Positions 1 to 5,482 of a stretch of 5,482 nucleotides of DNA are shown in pieces. The translations under genes and the position numbers were made by a program. Source of the DNA: Acetobacteraceae bacterium (GTDB taxonomy: Bacteria; Pseudomonadota; Alphaproteobacteria; Acetobacterales; Acetobacteraceae); the NCBI GenBank assembly GCA_003164305.1, contig PLSZ01000182.1, forward strand, positions 324-5,805, read 5' to 3'. Every line of letters begins with the position of its first letter. Position 1 is the first letter of the stretch. The notes beneath the pieces are model-generated. The model did not search any database. It worked only from the letters and a program-made list of their open reading frames with translations, and was not told the DNA's origin.

Positions 1-83
1 CGAGCCGGCCCATGACGACGAACGGCGAACGGATGGTGTCGTTTGACGCACGGCGCGATTCGATCGGAGTCACTGTTCAGCCC

Positions 84-205
84 GCATGGCGCCTGACCCG
101 GCCATCTGTCGCCACACCGTGCTGGCCGAGGACCGGTTCAGGCCCGGCCATGGTGTTCTCCCACGTGGCGCGCTTCGCCGCGTCCGGGCGCGGGGGGCGC
201 CATGC
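84..205. repeat. Degenerate palindromic intergenic element
   Basis: A perfect 10-base inverted repeat bounds this element: GCATGGCGCC at 84-93 and its complement GGCGCCATGC at 196-205. Inside it the short motif CCCGGCCAT occurs twice in direct orientation (97-105 and 143-151), and CCTGACCC follows the left arm and recurs just past the right arm (205-212). The wording resembles the short dispersed intergenic repeats built from CATGGCCGGG / CCCGGCCATC arms that I recall from alphaproteobacterial genomes; that link is from memory, not a search. The loop is long (about 100 bases), so this is more likely a remnant of one or more inserted repeat units than a working terminator. Confidence 0.4.
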
Positions 206-247
206 CTGACCCCCAATCGTCCAACGTCGCTTTTCTCAATAATCACT

Positions 248-276
248 CACCGTCTCGCCGTCGCGCATCGTATAAC
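248..276 (+). promoter_or_regulatory. Possible promoter of the metalloprotease gene
   Basis: TATAAC at 271-276 is a good match to a sigma-70 type -10 box in an otherwise very GC-rich stretch, and it lies 40 bases before the chosen ATG at 317, which would leave a leader of about 33 bases. The matching -35 position (about 247-253, CACCGT or TCACCG) is poor. The call rests on the -10 hexamer and its placement only. The same hexamer also occurs just before ubiE. Confidence 0.3.
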
Positions 277-316
277 GAGCCATGCCAGCGATTGGATCCG
301 ATCCCGAGACCCCGCG

Positions 317-2164
317 ATGACGACCGTCGCCAAAACCCCCTTCGGACTCCCCTTCGACCTCTGGGACGGCCCTATTGACGATCCTTTCTGGGCTGCCATC
401 GCTCCCGCCTCGCCGATCACCGACCCTGGACTCCCCGGCACGCAAACCGCGCTCTCCCTGACCGCGGGCCTCACCGTGTTCGCGGCCGCGACGACGACGA
501 CCCCCGCGCCAACCCAGGTCTCCTCCGCCACGTCGCCGATGGTGATCAACCTCGACTGGGATTCCAGCGTCAGCGGCGCGCCCGCGGGCTTCATGGCCGA
601 CATCATCGCCGCCGCCGCCTGGATCGAGAGCCAGTTCATCGACGCCGTCACCATCACCCTCGCCATCGGCTATGAGGAAGTCGCGGGCAATTCGATCAGC
701 GGCGCGCTCGGTGAGAGCATCGCCAACATGTCCACCGTGAGCTACGCCAACCTGGTCGGCGCAATTCAGGCCAATGCCCGGACCGCGACCGACGCCAGCG
801 TCGTCGCCTCACTGCCGACGAGCAGCCCGTTCTTCGACGCGTCGTACTGGGTCACCACGGCGCAGGCCAAAGCGCTTGGGCTGTCGCCGGCCGATGGCGC
901 CGGCGTCGATGGCAGCGTGGGCTTCGGAGCCGCCTCGCTGTTCACTTACGGCGACAGCGCCAACAGCGGCACCGTGGCGAACGGCACCTACGACTTCTTC
1001 GGCACCGCCGTGCATGAGATCACCGAGGTGATGGGCCGCCAGATGCTGACCGGCGTGGCCGTGCTCGGCGTGCTGAACAGCTACTCTCTGTTGGATCTGC
1101 TGCATTATTCCGGGGCCGGCACGCGCGATTCATCGTCCCTGTTGCCGGGCTATTTCTCCCCCGACGGCGGTACCACCAACCTCGGCACCTTTAATACCGC
1201 TGTCGGAGGCGACCCCGGCGATTGGGCGTCCTCCGTCAGCGACGACGCGTTCGACGCCTTCGCCGCGTCCAGCACCATCCAGGCCGTCACCGCCAACGAT
1301 CTGACCGAAATGGACACGATCGGCTGGGAGCCGGCGGGTTCCAGCGGCCCGATCTCCCCGCCGGACGCGGTCTCCACGCCGAAAGGCGTTTCCGAGACTG
1401 TGCTGACCGGGTTCCTGGCCAGTGCCCAGGTGAATAAGGGGCTGGCGGCGAACGCGGGTCTGGCGAGCATTTCGCAGACCGGAGGCCTGGCGTCCGACCC
1501 GTATGCCTTCACTTTGGGAGGCGCGGGCGCCGGCTCCTTCGCCGTCTCGGGTGCCACGTTGGCGGCCGGTTCGTCGGCGGTGGCGGGGGCGGCGAATGGC
1601 GCGCTTTACGCCCTCTCGGTCGCGGCGACCGACACCTCCAGCGGAATGGCGTCCCCGGCGATGCCACTGAACGTGATCGTCGGTGACAACGGCAACGATG
1701 TGATCGCGCCGGCCTCGCTGCCGGGGATCGTGACCTCGGCGCCGACGTTCATCTATGAGGGAGGCGGGATCGATACGATCGTGGCGACCGGCATGACCGG
1801 AACCGTTTACTTCGCCAGCGGCACGGGCGCCGATATCATGACCGGCGGCGGTGGGGTTAACGTCTACGAGTACGGGGGGGCCGCGGATTCCACGCCGTCG
1901 GCCATGGACATCATCACCAACTTCAACGTGGCGGTGGACCTGATCGACCTGACCGGCCTCGCGACACCGTTCACGTCGGTCGGCACGCTGGCGAGCAACG
2001 CGACCACGATCGCGGCGGGAACGATCGGCTGGCAGACGATCAAGACGAACACCTTCATTTACGCCAACACCAACAACCGCCCCGAGGCGCTCAGCGCGGC
2101 CAACATGAAGATCGAACTGAACGGCCGCGTGACGCTGACCGCCGCGAATTTTCTCCATGTGTGA
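317..2164 (+). CDS. Secreted RTX-type metalloprotease with HExxE motif and serralysin-like C-terminus
   Basis: Predicted extracellular zinc peptidase of 615 residues, probably exported by a type I (ABC) secretion system. Residues ~75-340 form the catalytic region: an NLDWDSSV strand near 78, then HEITEVMGR at 233-241, then a YSLLDLLHYS segment (256-265) and TEMDTIGW (330-337), which resembles the end of the catalytic domain in related proteases. The layout recalls the family NCBI names NF038122 metalloprotease (from memory). Residues ~350-455 look like a beta-sandwich linker. GNDVI (459-463), an incomplete glycine-rich RTX stretch (502-513) and the run to 615 (VNVYEYG, DIITNF, DLIDLTGL, MKIELNGRVTLTAANF) match the calcium-binding secretion module of serralysins. 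There is no Sec signal peptide and no cysteine, as expected for type I substrates. The start at 317 is chosen because upstream in-frame sequence is not protein-like; its ribosome site is weak. Substrate unknown; no transporter genes are nearby. Confidence 0.8.
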   Translation: MTTVAKTPFGLPFDLWDGPIDDPFWAAIAPASPITDPGLPGTQTALSLTAGLTVFAAATTTTPAPTQVSSATSPMVINLDWDSSVSGAPAGFMADIIAAAAWIESQFIDAVTITLAIGYEEVAGNSISGALGESIANMSTVSYANLVGAIQANARTATDASVVASLPTSSPFFDASYWVTTAQAKALGLSPADGAGVDGSVGFGAASLFTYGDSANSGTVANGTYDFFGTAVHEITEVMGRQMLTGVAVLGVLNSYSLLDLLHYSGAGTRDSSSLLPGYFSPDGGTTNLGTFNTAVGGDPGDWASSVSDDAFDAFAASSTIQAVTANDLTEMDTIGWEPAGSSGPISPPDAVSTPKGVSETVLTGFLASAQVNKGLAANAGLASISQTGGLASDPYAFTLGGAGAGSFAVSGATLAAGSSAVAGAANGALYALSVAATDTSSGMASPAMPLNVIVGDNGNDVIAPASLPGIVTSAPTFIYEGGGIDTIVATGMTGTVYFASGTGADIMTGGGGVNVYEYGGAADSTPSAMDIITNFNVAVDLIDLTGLATPFTSVGTLASNATTIAAGTIGWQTIKTNTFIYANTNNRPEALSAANMKIELNGRVTLTAANFLHV

Positions 2165-2414
2165 GGGCGGGTTTCCGTCATGGCACCATCGGGCCGTGGC
2201 GTTCGTCCGCTGTCCCGGAATGGTCCCGCCGTCCGTCATTGCGCGGCTCGACCGGGGATGACGGAGCGCGCCGTTCGGCCGCGACGTCTCACGGCATGGC
2301 CGGCCGGCCGTCCCGGCACGACCCGACCTTGCCATCGGTCAACGCGCGCCATCGATCGACCGATCCCCCGGTCAGGCAGGGGATGACGGAGCGCGCCGCG
2401 TGTTCGGGCTGGAA
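2165..2414. repeat. Broken inverted and direct repeats between convergent genes
   Basis: This 250-base gap lies between two genes that end toward each other. An exact 20-base direct repeat, beginning GGGGATGACGG and ending GCGCGCCG, occurs at 2254-2273 and 2379-2398. The first copy is also the right arm of a hairpin: TCCGTCAT (2232-2239) pairs with ATGACGGA (2258-2265). The second copy pairs ATCCCC (2363-2368) with GGGGAT (2379-2384) around a 10-base loop. A 12-base GGCC palindrome sits at 2298-2309. The pattern suggests several degenerate copies of a dispersed palindromic repeat inserted or duplicated here. The hairpins could help end transcription from both sides, but none is followed by a T-run, so I do not call a classical terminator. 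Confidence 0.6.
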
Positions 2415-3569
2415 CTACCGCCCGATGATCCGCCGCGCGATGGCCATGCGATGCACCTCGGACGGTCCTTCGTACACTCGCATCGTGCGCGCTTTCTGCG
2501 CCATCAGTTGCAGCGGCAGTTCCTTCGCGACGCCCATCGCGCCGAACGATTGCATGGCATGATCGATGATTTCGGTCGCCATTTCGGTGCCGTAAAGTTT
2601 CACCATCGAGGCCTCCATGCGCACGTCGCGGCCCGCGTCGGCTTTCGTGGCGGCGTCGTAAACCATCAGCCGGCAGGCGTGGATTTTCATCGCGGCGTCG
2701 GCGATCCACCACTGGATCGCCTGCCGGTCGGCCAGCCGCTGTCCGAATGTCACGCGTTGTTTGGTGTGCTCCACCATCATGTCCAGCGCGCGGCGCGACA
2801 TGCCGACCGACCACGCGCCCATCTGCAGCCGCCGCACCGTCAGCCGCAGTTGCATCGGCGCGTAGCCCTTGCCCTCGACGCCCAGTAGTTGCGAGGCCGG
2901 GATGCGGCAATCCTCGAACACCAGTTCGTAGGTGCGCTGGCCGCCGAGCATGGGAATTTCCCGCTCGATGATGAAGCCTTTGGTGCCGCGCTCGACGATG
3001 AAGGCGGTGACGCCCTCGGCGCGCTTGCCCTCGCCGGTGCGCGCCATGACGATGACGAAATCGGCTTTGGGAACGCGGGACACCCAGATTTTGCGGCCGT
3101 TGATGACCCAGTCGCCGCCATCCTTCACCGCCCGCGTGGTCATCCCCGCCGGATCGCCGCCCGCGCCCGGTTCCGAGATGGCGATCGCCGAGTGCGCCTC
3201 GCCCCGCGCGTAGGGTTCCAGATATTTCCGCTTCTGTTCGTCGTTGGCCGCCGCGATCAGCATGTGCAGGTTCGGGCTGTCGGGCGGGAAGGTGAACGGC
3301 GCGCAGGTGCGGCCTTGTTCTTCATACACACCCACCAGCGCGGAATACGGCAGATTGGCGCCGCCATATTCTTCCGGCACGTCGAGGCCCCACAGGCCGA
3401 GTTCCTTGCAGGTGGCGAGCACTTTGGCTTCCTCGTCCGGCGTCAGGCCGGAGGGCTGGCCGGCCGTCTCGCGGGCGAGGGTGGCTTTTTCCAGCGGGAT
3501 CAGGTCGCGGTCGACGAATTTCGCCACCAGTTCCTGCAACATGCGGTGTTCTTCGGGCAGCTCGAACAT
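2415..3569 (-). CDS. Acyl-CoA dehydrogenase family protein
   Basis: A flavoprotein of 384 residues, the usual length for the family, which introduces a trans 2,3 double bond into an acyl-CoA and passes electrons to electron-transfer flavoprotein; acts in the cytoplasm. The N-terminal helical domain (~1-120) includes VPEEYGGANL (64-73). The middle beta domain (~125-225) carries ISEPGAGGD (131-139), the flavin/substrate signature with Gly where Ser is usual. The C-terminal helical domain has RVTFGQRLADRQAIQ (272-286), the QSFGAMG motif (340-346) and R364-V-Y-E-G368, where E367 aligns with the catalytic base of medium-chain enzymes, so the protein is probably active. The ending EGPSEVHRMAIAR resembles the ACAD10/11-like branch, but acyl chain preference cannot be read from sequence. 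It lies 72 bases downstream of nth on the same strand, so it may be co-transcribed although it has no link to DNA repair. The ATG at 3569 has a well-placed AAGGA. Stop is TAG. Confidence 0.93.
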   Translation of the reverse strand: MFELPEEHRMLQELVAKFVDRDLIPLEKATLARETAGQPSGLTPDEEAKVLATCKELGLWGLDVPEEYGGANLPYSALVGVYEEQGRTCAPFTFPPDSPNLHMLIAAANDEQKRKYLEPYARGEAHSAIAISEPGAGGDPAGMTTRAVKDGGDWVINGRKIWVSRVPKADFVIVMARTGEGKRAEGVTAFIVERGTKGFIIEREIPMLGGQRTYELVFEDCRIPASQLLGVEGKGYAPMQLRLTVRRLQMGAWSVGMSRRALDMMVEHTKQRVTFGQRLADRQAIQWWIADAAMKIHACRLMVYDAATKADAGRDVRMEASMVKLYGTEMATEIIDHAMQSFGAMGVAKELPLQLMAQKARTMRVYEGPSEVHRMAIARRIIGR

Positions 3570-3577
3570 GCGGCTTG

Positions 3578-3582
3578 TCCTT
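3578..3582 (-). promoter_or_regulatory. Ribosome binding site of the acyl-CoA dehydrogenase gene
   Basis: Reading the minus strand, AAGGA lies 8 bases before the ATG at 3569. It is the clearest Shine-Dalgarno match in the window and fixes the start of the gene. Confidence 0.7.
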
Positions 3583-3605
3583 CGGTCGTTTATGGCGGGT
3601 CGTTC

Positions 3606-3629
3606 TGCTCCGCGGGGTGGGGTGGAGCA
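3606..3629 (-). other. Small hairpin between nth and the acyl-CoA dehydrogenase gene
   Basis: On the minus strand TGCTCC and GGAGCA form a 6-base stem around a 12-base C-rich loop, just after the nth stop codon. No T-run follows, so it is at most a weak pause or an RNA processing site. It may also be a chance pairing in GC-rich DNA. Confidence 0.25.
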
Positions 3630-3641
3630 AGAGCGGCCGCG

Positions 3642-4337
3642 TCAGTCGGCCGGCGCCGGGGTCTTATAGCGATACAGGCACCATTCCGCGCCGACGCAGC
3701 GCCAGCACTCCGGGCGGCGGGCCTTGCAAACATACCGTCCGTGCAAAATGAGCCAGTGATGCGCGTGCCGCAGCAACTCCTTCGGGATGCGTTTGACCAG
3801 CCCGTCTTCGACCGTCCGCACGTTGGCGCCGGGGGCGATGCCGGTGCGGTTGCCGAGCCGGAAGATGTGGGTGTCAACGGCCATCGTGTGTTCGCCAAAG
3901 GCGACGTTCAACACCACGTTGGCGGTTTTGCGGCCAACGCCAGGCAGAGCTTCCAGTGCCGCGCGGTCGTTCGGAACCTCGCCATTGTGTTTGTCGAGCA
4001 ATTGTTGGGACAACGCGACGACGTTGCGCGCTTTGCCTTGCCACAGGCCGATGGTGCGGATGTGTTTCGCGACGCCATCGACGCCCAGTCGCACCATGGC
4101 CGCGGGGTCGGGGGCGTCGGCGAACAGTTTGACGGTTGCCTTGTTCACCGACACGTCGGTCGCCTGCGCTGACAGTACGACCGCGACCAGCAGGGTAAAC
4201 GAGGTCGAGTATTCGAGCTCGGTTTCCGGTTCCGGATTGGCCGCCGCGATCGCCTCGATGAAACTCCGCACCGCGGCGAGGGTCATCCGCCGCGGTTTTT
4301 TGGCGGGTTTTTTGCCCGGTAACGTTGTCGTGGCCAA
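3642..4337 (-). CDS. nth: Endonuclease III (DNA glycosylase/AP lyase)
   Basis: A bifunctional base excision repair enzyme that removes oxidised pyrimidines such as thymine glycol and nicks the abasic site by beta-elimination. From the chosen start it has 231 residues (E. coli Nth has 211). Residues ~40-65 closely match the LLSAQATDVSVNKAT core of E. coli Nth. The helix-hairpin-helix LPGVGRKTA spans 131-139 with catalytic lysine K137, and VDTH supplies catalytic D155. The [4Fe-4S] cluster cysteines C204, C211, C214 and C220 keep the exact C-x6-C-x2-C-x5-C spacing. The start is uncertain: TTG at 4337 is chosen because AGGGGA precedes it by 7 bases. ATG at 4286 (214 residues) lacks a good ribosome site, and TTG at 4391 has AAGGGG abutting it. 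The N-terminal tail carries a KKPAKKP repeat before homology begins. The gene is 134 bases downstream of mutM on the same strand; a TTGACG in the gap (4391-4386) lacks a good -10 partner. Confidence 0.95.
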   Translation of the reverse strand: MATTTLPGKKPAKKPRRMTLAAVRSFIEAIAAANPEPETELEYSTSFTLLVAVVLSAQATDVSVNKATVKLFADAPDPAAMVRLGVDGVAKHIRTIGLWQGKARNVVALSQQLLDKHNGEVPNDRAALEALPGVGRKTANVVLNVAFGEHTMAVDTHIFRLGNRTGIAPGANVRTVEDGLVKRIPKELLRHAHHWLILHGRYVCKARRPECWRCVGAEWCLYRYKTPAPAD

Positions 4338-4344
4338 CGCTGTT

Positions 4345-4350
4345 TCCCCT
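4345..4350 (-). promoter_or_regulatory. Putative ribosome binding site selecting the nth TTG start
   Basis: On the minus strand AGGGGA lies 7 bases before the TTG at 4337. It is an imperfect match, but better placed than anything before the other candidate starts at 4391 and 4286, so it decides the start used here. Confidence 0.45.
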
Positions 4351-4471
4351 TTGCCTCGGCGTCGCGTGTCAGGCGGGCAACCGTGCGTCAACCCCTTGTG
4401 CCGCTACCAACCGCACCGCCGCCCGATCGAACGAGACAATCACGTCGGACCCCAGCCAACGGCGGAGATCC

Positions 4472-5311
4472 CTATCGTTGCAACTTCGCGCAATAAAACG
4501 TGCTGCGTCCCGACTGCGTGATCCTTCTCACCCCGTCGCATCCCGGCGCCCCCGGACAGGCTTCGCACGGCTCGCCTTCGCGCCCGTAGACCTTCCAGGC
4601 GTGCTGGAAATAGCCCAGTTCCCCGTCCGGCTGCACATAATCCCGTAACGACGAGCCGCCCGCTTTGATCGCCTCGGTCAGCGTCGCCTTGATCGCCGGC
4701 ACCAGCCGGGCCGCCCGCGCGCCAGGCACGGTCGAGGCCAGCCGGAGCGGGGAAATCCGCGCCCGGAACAAGGCCTCGCAGACGTAAATATTGCCCAGTC
4801 CGGCGACGATCCGCTGGTCCAGCAGCGCCGCCTTGATCGGGGTGCGCCTGCCCTTCAACGCCGCGCTCAGCAGCGCCGCGGAGAAAGCGTCGTCCAGCGG
4901 CTCCGGCCCCATGCCCGCCAGCAGCCGGTGCGAGTCCTCGGCCGCTGTCGGCACCAGATCGACCGAGCCAAAGCGCCGCGGATCGACGAAGCCGACATGC
5001 CAGCCTTCGTCGGTTTCCAGCACCAGATGTTCGTGCGCGGTCAGCGCGTTCGGCGTGCCCAGGGTGAGTACGATCCTGCCGGACATCCCCAGATGGAGCA
5101 GCACCGAGTCGCCGCCGGACAGCCGCATCAGGATGTATTTCGCCCGCCGCCGGAAACTCAGCACTTTCGCGCCGGTCAGCCGCCGCGTCAGGTCCTTCGG
5201 AAAAGGCCAGCGCAGATCGGGACGATTCACTTTCGCGCGGACCAGCGTGCGGCCCTCCAACCGGGCTCGCAGGCCTCGCATCACGGTTTCGACCTCGGGG
5301 AGTTCCGGCAT
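4472..5311 (-). CDS. mutM: Formamidopyrimidine-DNA glycosylase (8-oxoguanine repair)
   Basis: A bifunctional glycosylase/AP lyase of 279 residues that excises 8-oxoguanine and FaPy lesions, preventing G-to-T changes. It opens with [10 protein letters not shown]2 becomes the N-terminal catalytic proline and E3 the catalytic acid. K58 in RRRAKYIL matches the beta-domain lysine, LLHLGMSGR (71-79) the conserved lesion-side loop, VDPRRFG (109-115) a core strand, and N174 in [12 protein letters not shown] the helix-two-turn-helix. R269 in the finger hairpin (GRSTFYC) is kept. The C-terminal zinc finger is unusual: cysteines lie at 249, 252, 258 and 274, and the place of the usual fourth ligand is L277 (CAKLQR instead of CxxCQ). 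C258 may substitute, or the finger may bind zinc differently. ATG at 5311 is fixed by the MPELPEVE start; only a weak GGA precedes it. Divergent from ubiE across 30 bases, a common alphaproteobacterial arrangement. Confidence 0.97.
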   Translation of the reverse strand: MPELPEVETVMRGLRARLEGRTLVRAKVNRPDLRWPFPKDLTRRLTGAKVLSFRRRAKYILMRLSGGDSVLLHLGMSGRIVLTLGTPNALTAHEHLVLETDEGWHVGFVDPRRFGSVDLVPTAAEDSHRLLAGMGPEPLDDAFSAALLSAALKGRRTPIKAALLDQRIVAGLGNIYVCEALFRARISPLRLASTVPGARAARLVPAIKATLTEAIKAGGSSLRDYVQPDGELGYFQHAWKVYGREGEPCEACPGAPGCDGVRRITQSGRSTFYCAKLQR

Positions 5312-5341
5312 CCTGGTTCCACGCGCTATAACCCGTCCATC
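5312..5341. promoter_or_regulatory. 30-base divergent promoter region between mutM and ubiE
   Basis: TATAAC at 5327-5332 (+) is a good -10 candidate for ubiE, and the overlapping TATAGC on the minus strand (5330-5325) could serve mutM. Both are very close to their start codons, implying leaders of only a few bases, and any -35 boxes would lie within the opposite coding sequence. No strong -35 is seen on either side (best for ubiE is TTCCGG at 5303-5308). Confidence 0.35.
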
Positions 5342-5482
5342 ATGAGCGAAAATCCATCGAGCGATAGTACGGACCTGGTCGATTTCGGATTTCGAAATGT
5401 CGGCCGCGATCGGAAGGCCGGCATGGTGCGCGCCGTGTTCGACAGCGTCGCGCCGCGCTACGACCTGATGAACGACCTGATG
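5342..5482 (+). CDS. ubiE: Ubiquinone biosynthesis C-methyltransferase UbiE, N-terminal part
   Basis: The first 47 codons of the S-adenosylmethionine-dependent methyltransferase that methylates the benzoquinol ring (2-methoxy-6-polyprenyl-1,4-benzoquinol to the 3-methyl product) in ubiquinone synthesis; the same enzyme acts on demethylmenaquinol where that is made. FGFRNV (15-20), [23 protein letters not shown] (25-47) are hallmark UbiE/COQ5 residues. The SAM-binding glycine motif lies beyond the window, so the gene is cut by the window edge, not broken. The ATG at 5342 suits the usual short variable N-terminus. No Shine-Dalgarno sequence is visible in the 20 bases before it, and a -10-like TATAAC ends 10 bases upstream, so the transcript may be leaderless or nearly so. 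In many alphaproteobacteria ubiB follows ubiE; that cannot be checked here. Confidence 0.95.
   Translation, partial: MSENPSSDSTDLVDFGFRNVGRDRKAGMVRAVFDSVAPRYDLMNDLM

Larger units (their letters stand above)
1..316. other. Non-coding region upstream of the protease gene
   Basis: No convincing gene is visible here. A 65-codon frame (12-209, +) is open, but its translation is rich in Arg, Pro and Ala, resembles no family I know, and runs through the palindromic repeat at 84-205, so I do not call it. The protease frame also stays open upstream to an ATG at 86, but the added residues look like translated intergenic DNA. The right part (about 227-276) is locally richer in A/T than its surroundings and probably holds the promoter of the downstream gene. 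The left edge may follow a gene outside the window, but no gene end can be recognised. Confidence 0.55.

Noticed and set aside
12..209. A 65-codon open frame (+) ahead of the protease
   Set aside because: Composition looks like translated GC-rich intergenic DNA, it crosses the palindromic repeat, and it has no recognisable homology or ribosome site.
86..316. A 77-residue upstream extension of the protease to an ATG at 86
   Set aside because: The extra residues are Arg/Pro/His-rich and unlike a signal peptide or type I substrate; the ATG lies within the palindromic element.
1874..1880. A run of seven G in the protease gene as a phase-variation tract
   Set aside because: Seven bases is short for phase variation, it lies in glycine codons of a GC-rich gene, and the frame is intact on both sides.
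1130..2335. A 401-codon open frame on the minus strand
   Set aside because: It lies opposite the protease and runs into the repeat region; its Arg/Gly/His-rich translation is typical of an antisense shadow in GC-rich DNA.
2165..2414. CRISPR array or intrinsic terminator in the repeat cluster
   Set aside because: There are only two copies of one 20-base unit with no regular spacers and no cas genes, and no hairpin is followed by a T-run.
2236..2910. A 224-codon open frame on the minus strand
   Set aside because: It overlaps the acyl-CoA dehydrogenase C-terminus in another frame and the repeat cluster, with Arg/Asp/Gly-rich low-complexity content.
2889..4172. A 427-codon open frame on the plus strand
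   Set aside because: It is antisense to the acyl-CoA dehydrogenase and nth genes, both clearly identified by catalytic motifs.
4338..4391. An 18-residue longer Nth from TTG 4391
   Set aside because: AAGGGG directly touches that TTG, leaving no spacer, and the added residues have no counterpart in Nth; TTG 4337 is better placed.

Overview
The window is GC-rich DNA, roughly two-thirds G+C by eye, from an alphaproteobacterium, most likely of the Acetobacteraceae or a close relative in Rhodospirillales. That placement is inferred from three things: the composition, the mutM/ubiE divergent pair common in alphaproteobacteria, and a protease of a type I recall from Acetobacteraceae and Methylobacterium relatives. 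I had no database search.

Layout from left to right. Positions 1-316 carry no convincing gene. They hold a degenerate palindromic intergenic element (about 84-213) and a possible promoter just before the first gene. Positions 317-2164 (+) encode a 615-residue secreted metalloprotease with a serralysin-type C-terminal secretion module and a HEITE zinc motif. Positions 2165-2414 separate two convergent genes and contain broken inverted repeats with one exact 20-base direct repeat. Positions 2415-3569 (-) encode an acyl-CoA dehydrogenase, 3642-4337 (-) endonuclease III (nth), and 4472-5311 (-) formamidopyrimidine-DNA glycosylase (mutM). From 5342 (+) to the window edge runs the start of ubiE, divergent from mutM across only 30 bases.

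How the genes fit together. MutM removes oxidised purines (8-oxoguanine, FaPy) and Nth removes oxidised pyrimidines, so the two adjacent same-strand genes cover the two main classes of oxidised base in base excision repair. ubiE makes ubiquinone, a respiratory quinone, and the acyl-CoA dehydrogenase feeds electrons toward the quinone pool through electron-transfer flavoprotein. A shared respiratory/oxidative theme is possible but is inference. The protease is an accessory gene unrelated to its neighbours and has no type I secretion transporter in the window.

There is no CRISPR array, tRNA, rRNA, transposase or recognisable phage gene, and I see no clear new multi-gene system. The most distinctive points are the HExxE motif of the protease, the MutM zinc finger whose usual fourth cysteine is leucine while another cysteine appears inside the finger, and the repeat clusters on both sides of the protease gene.
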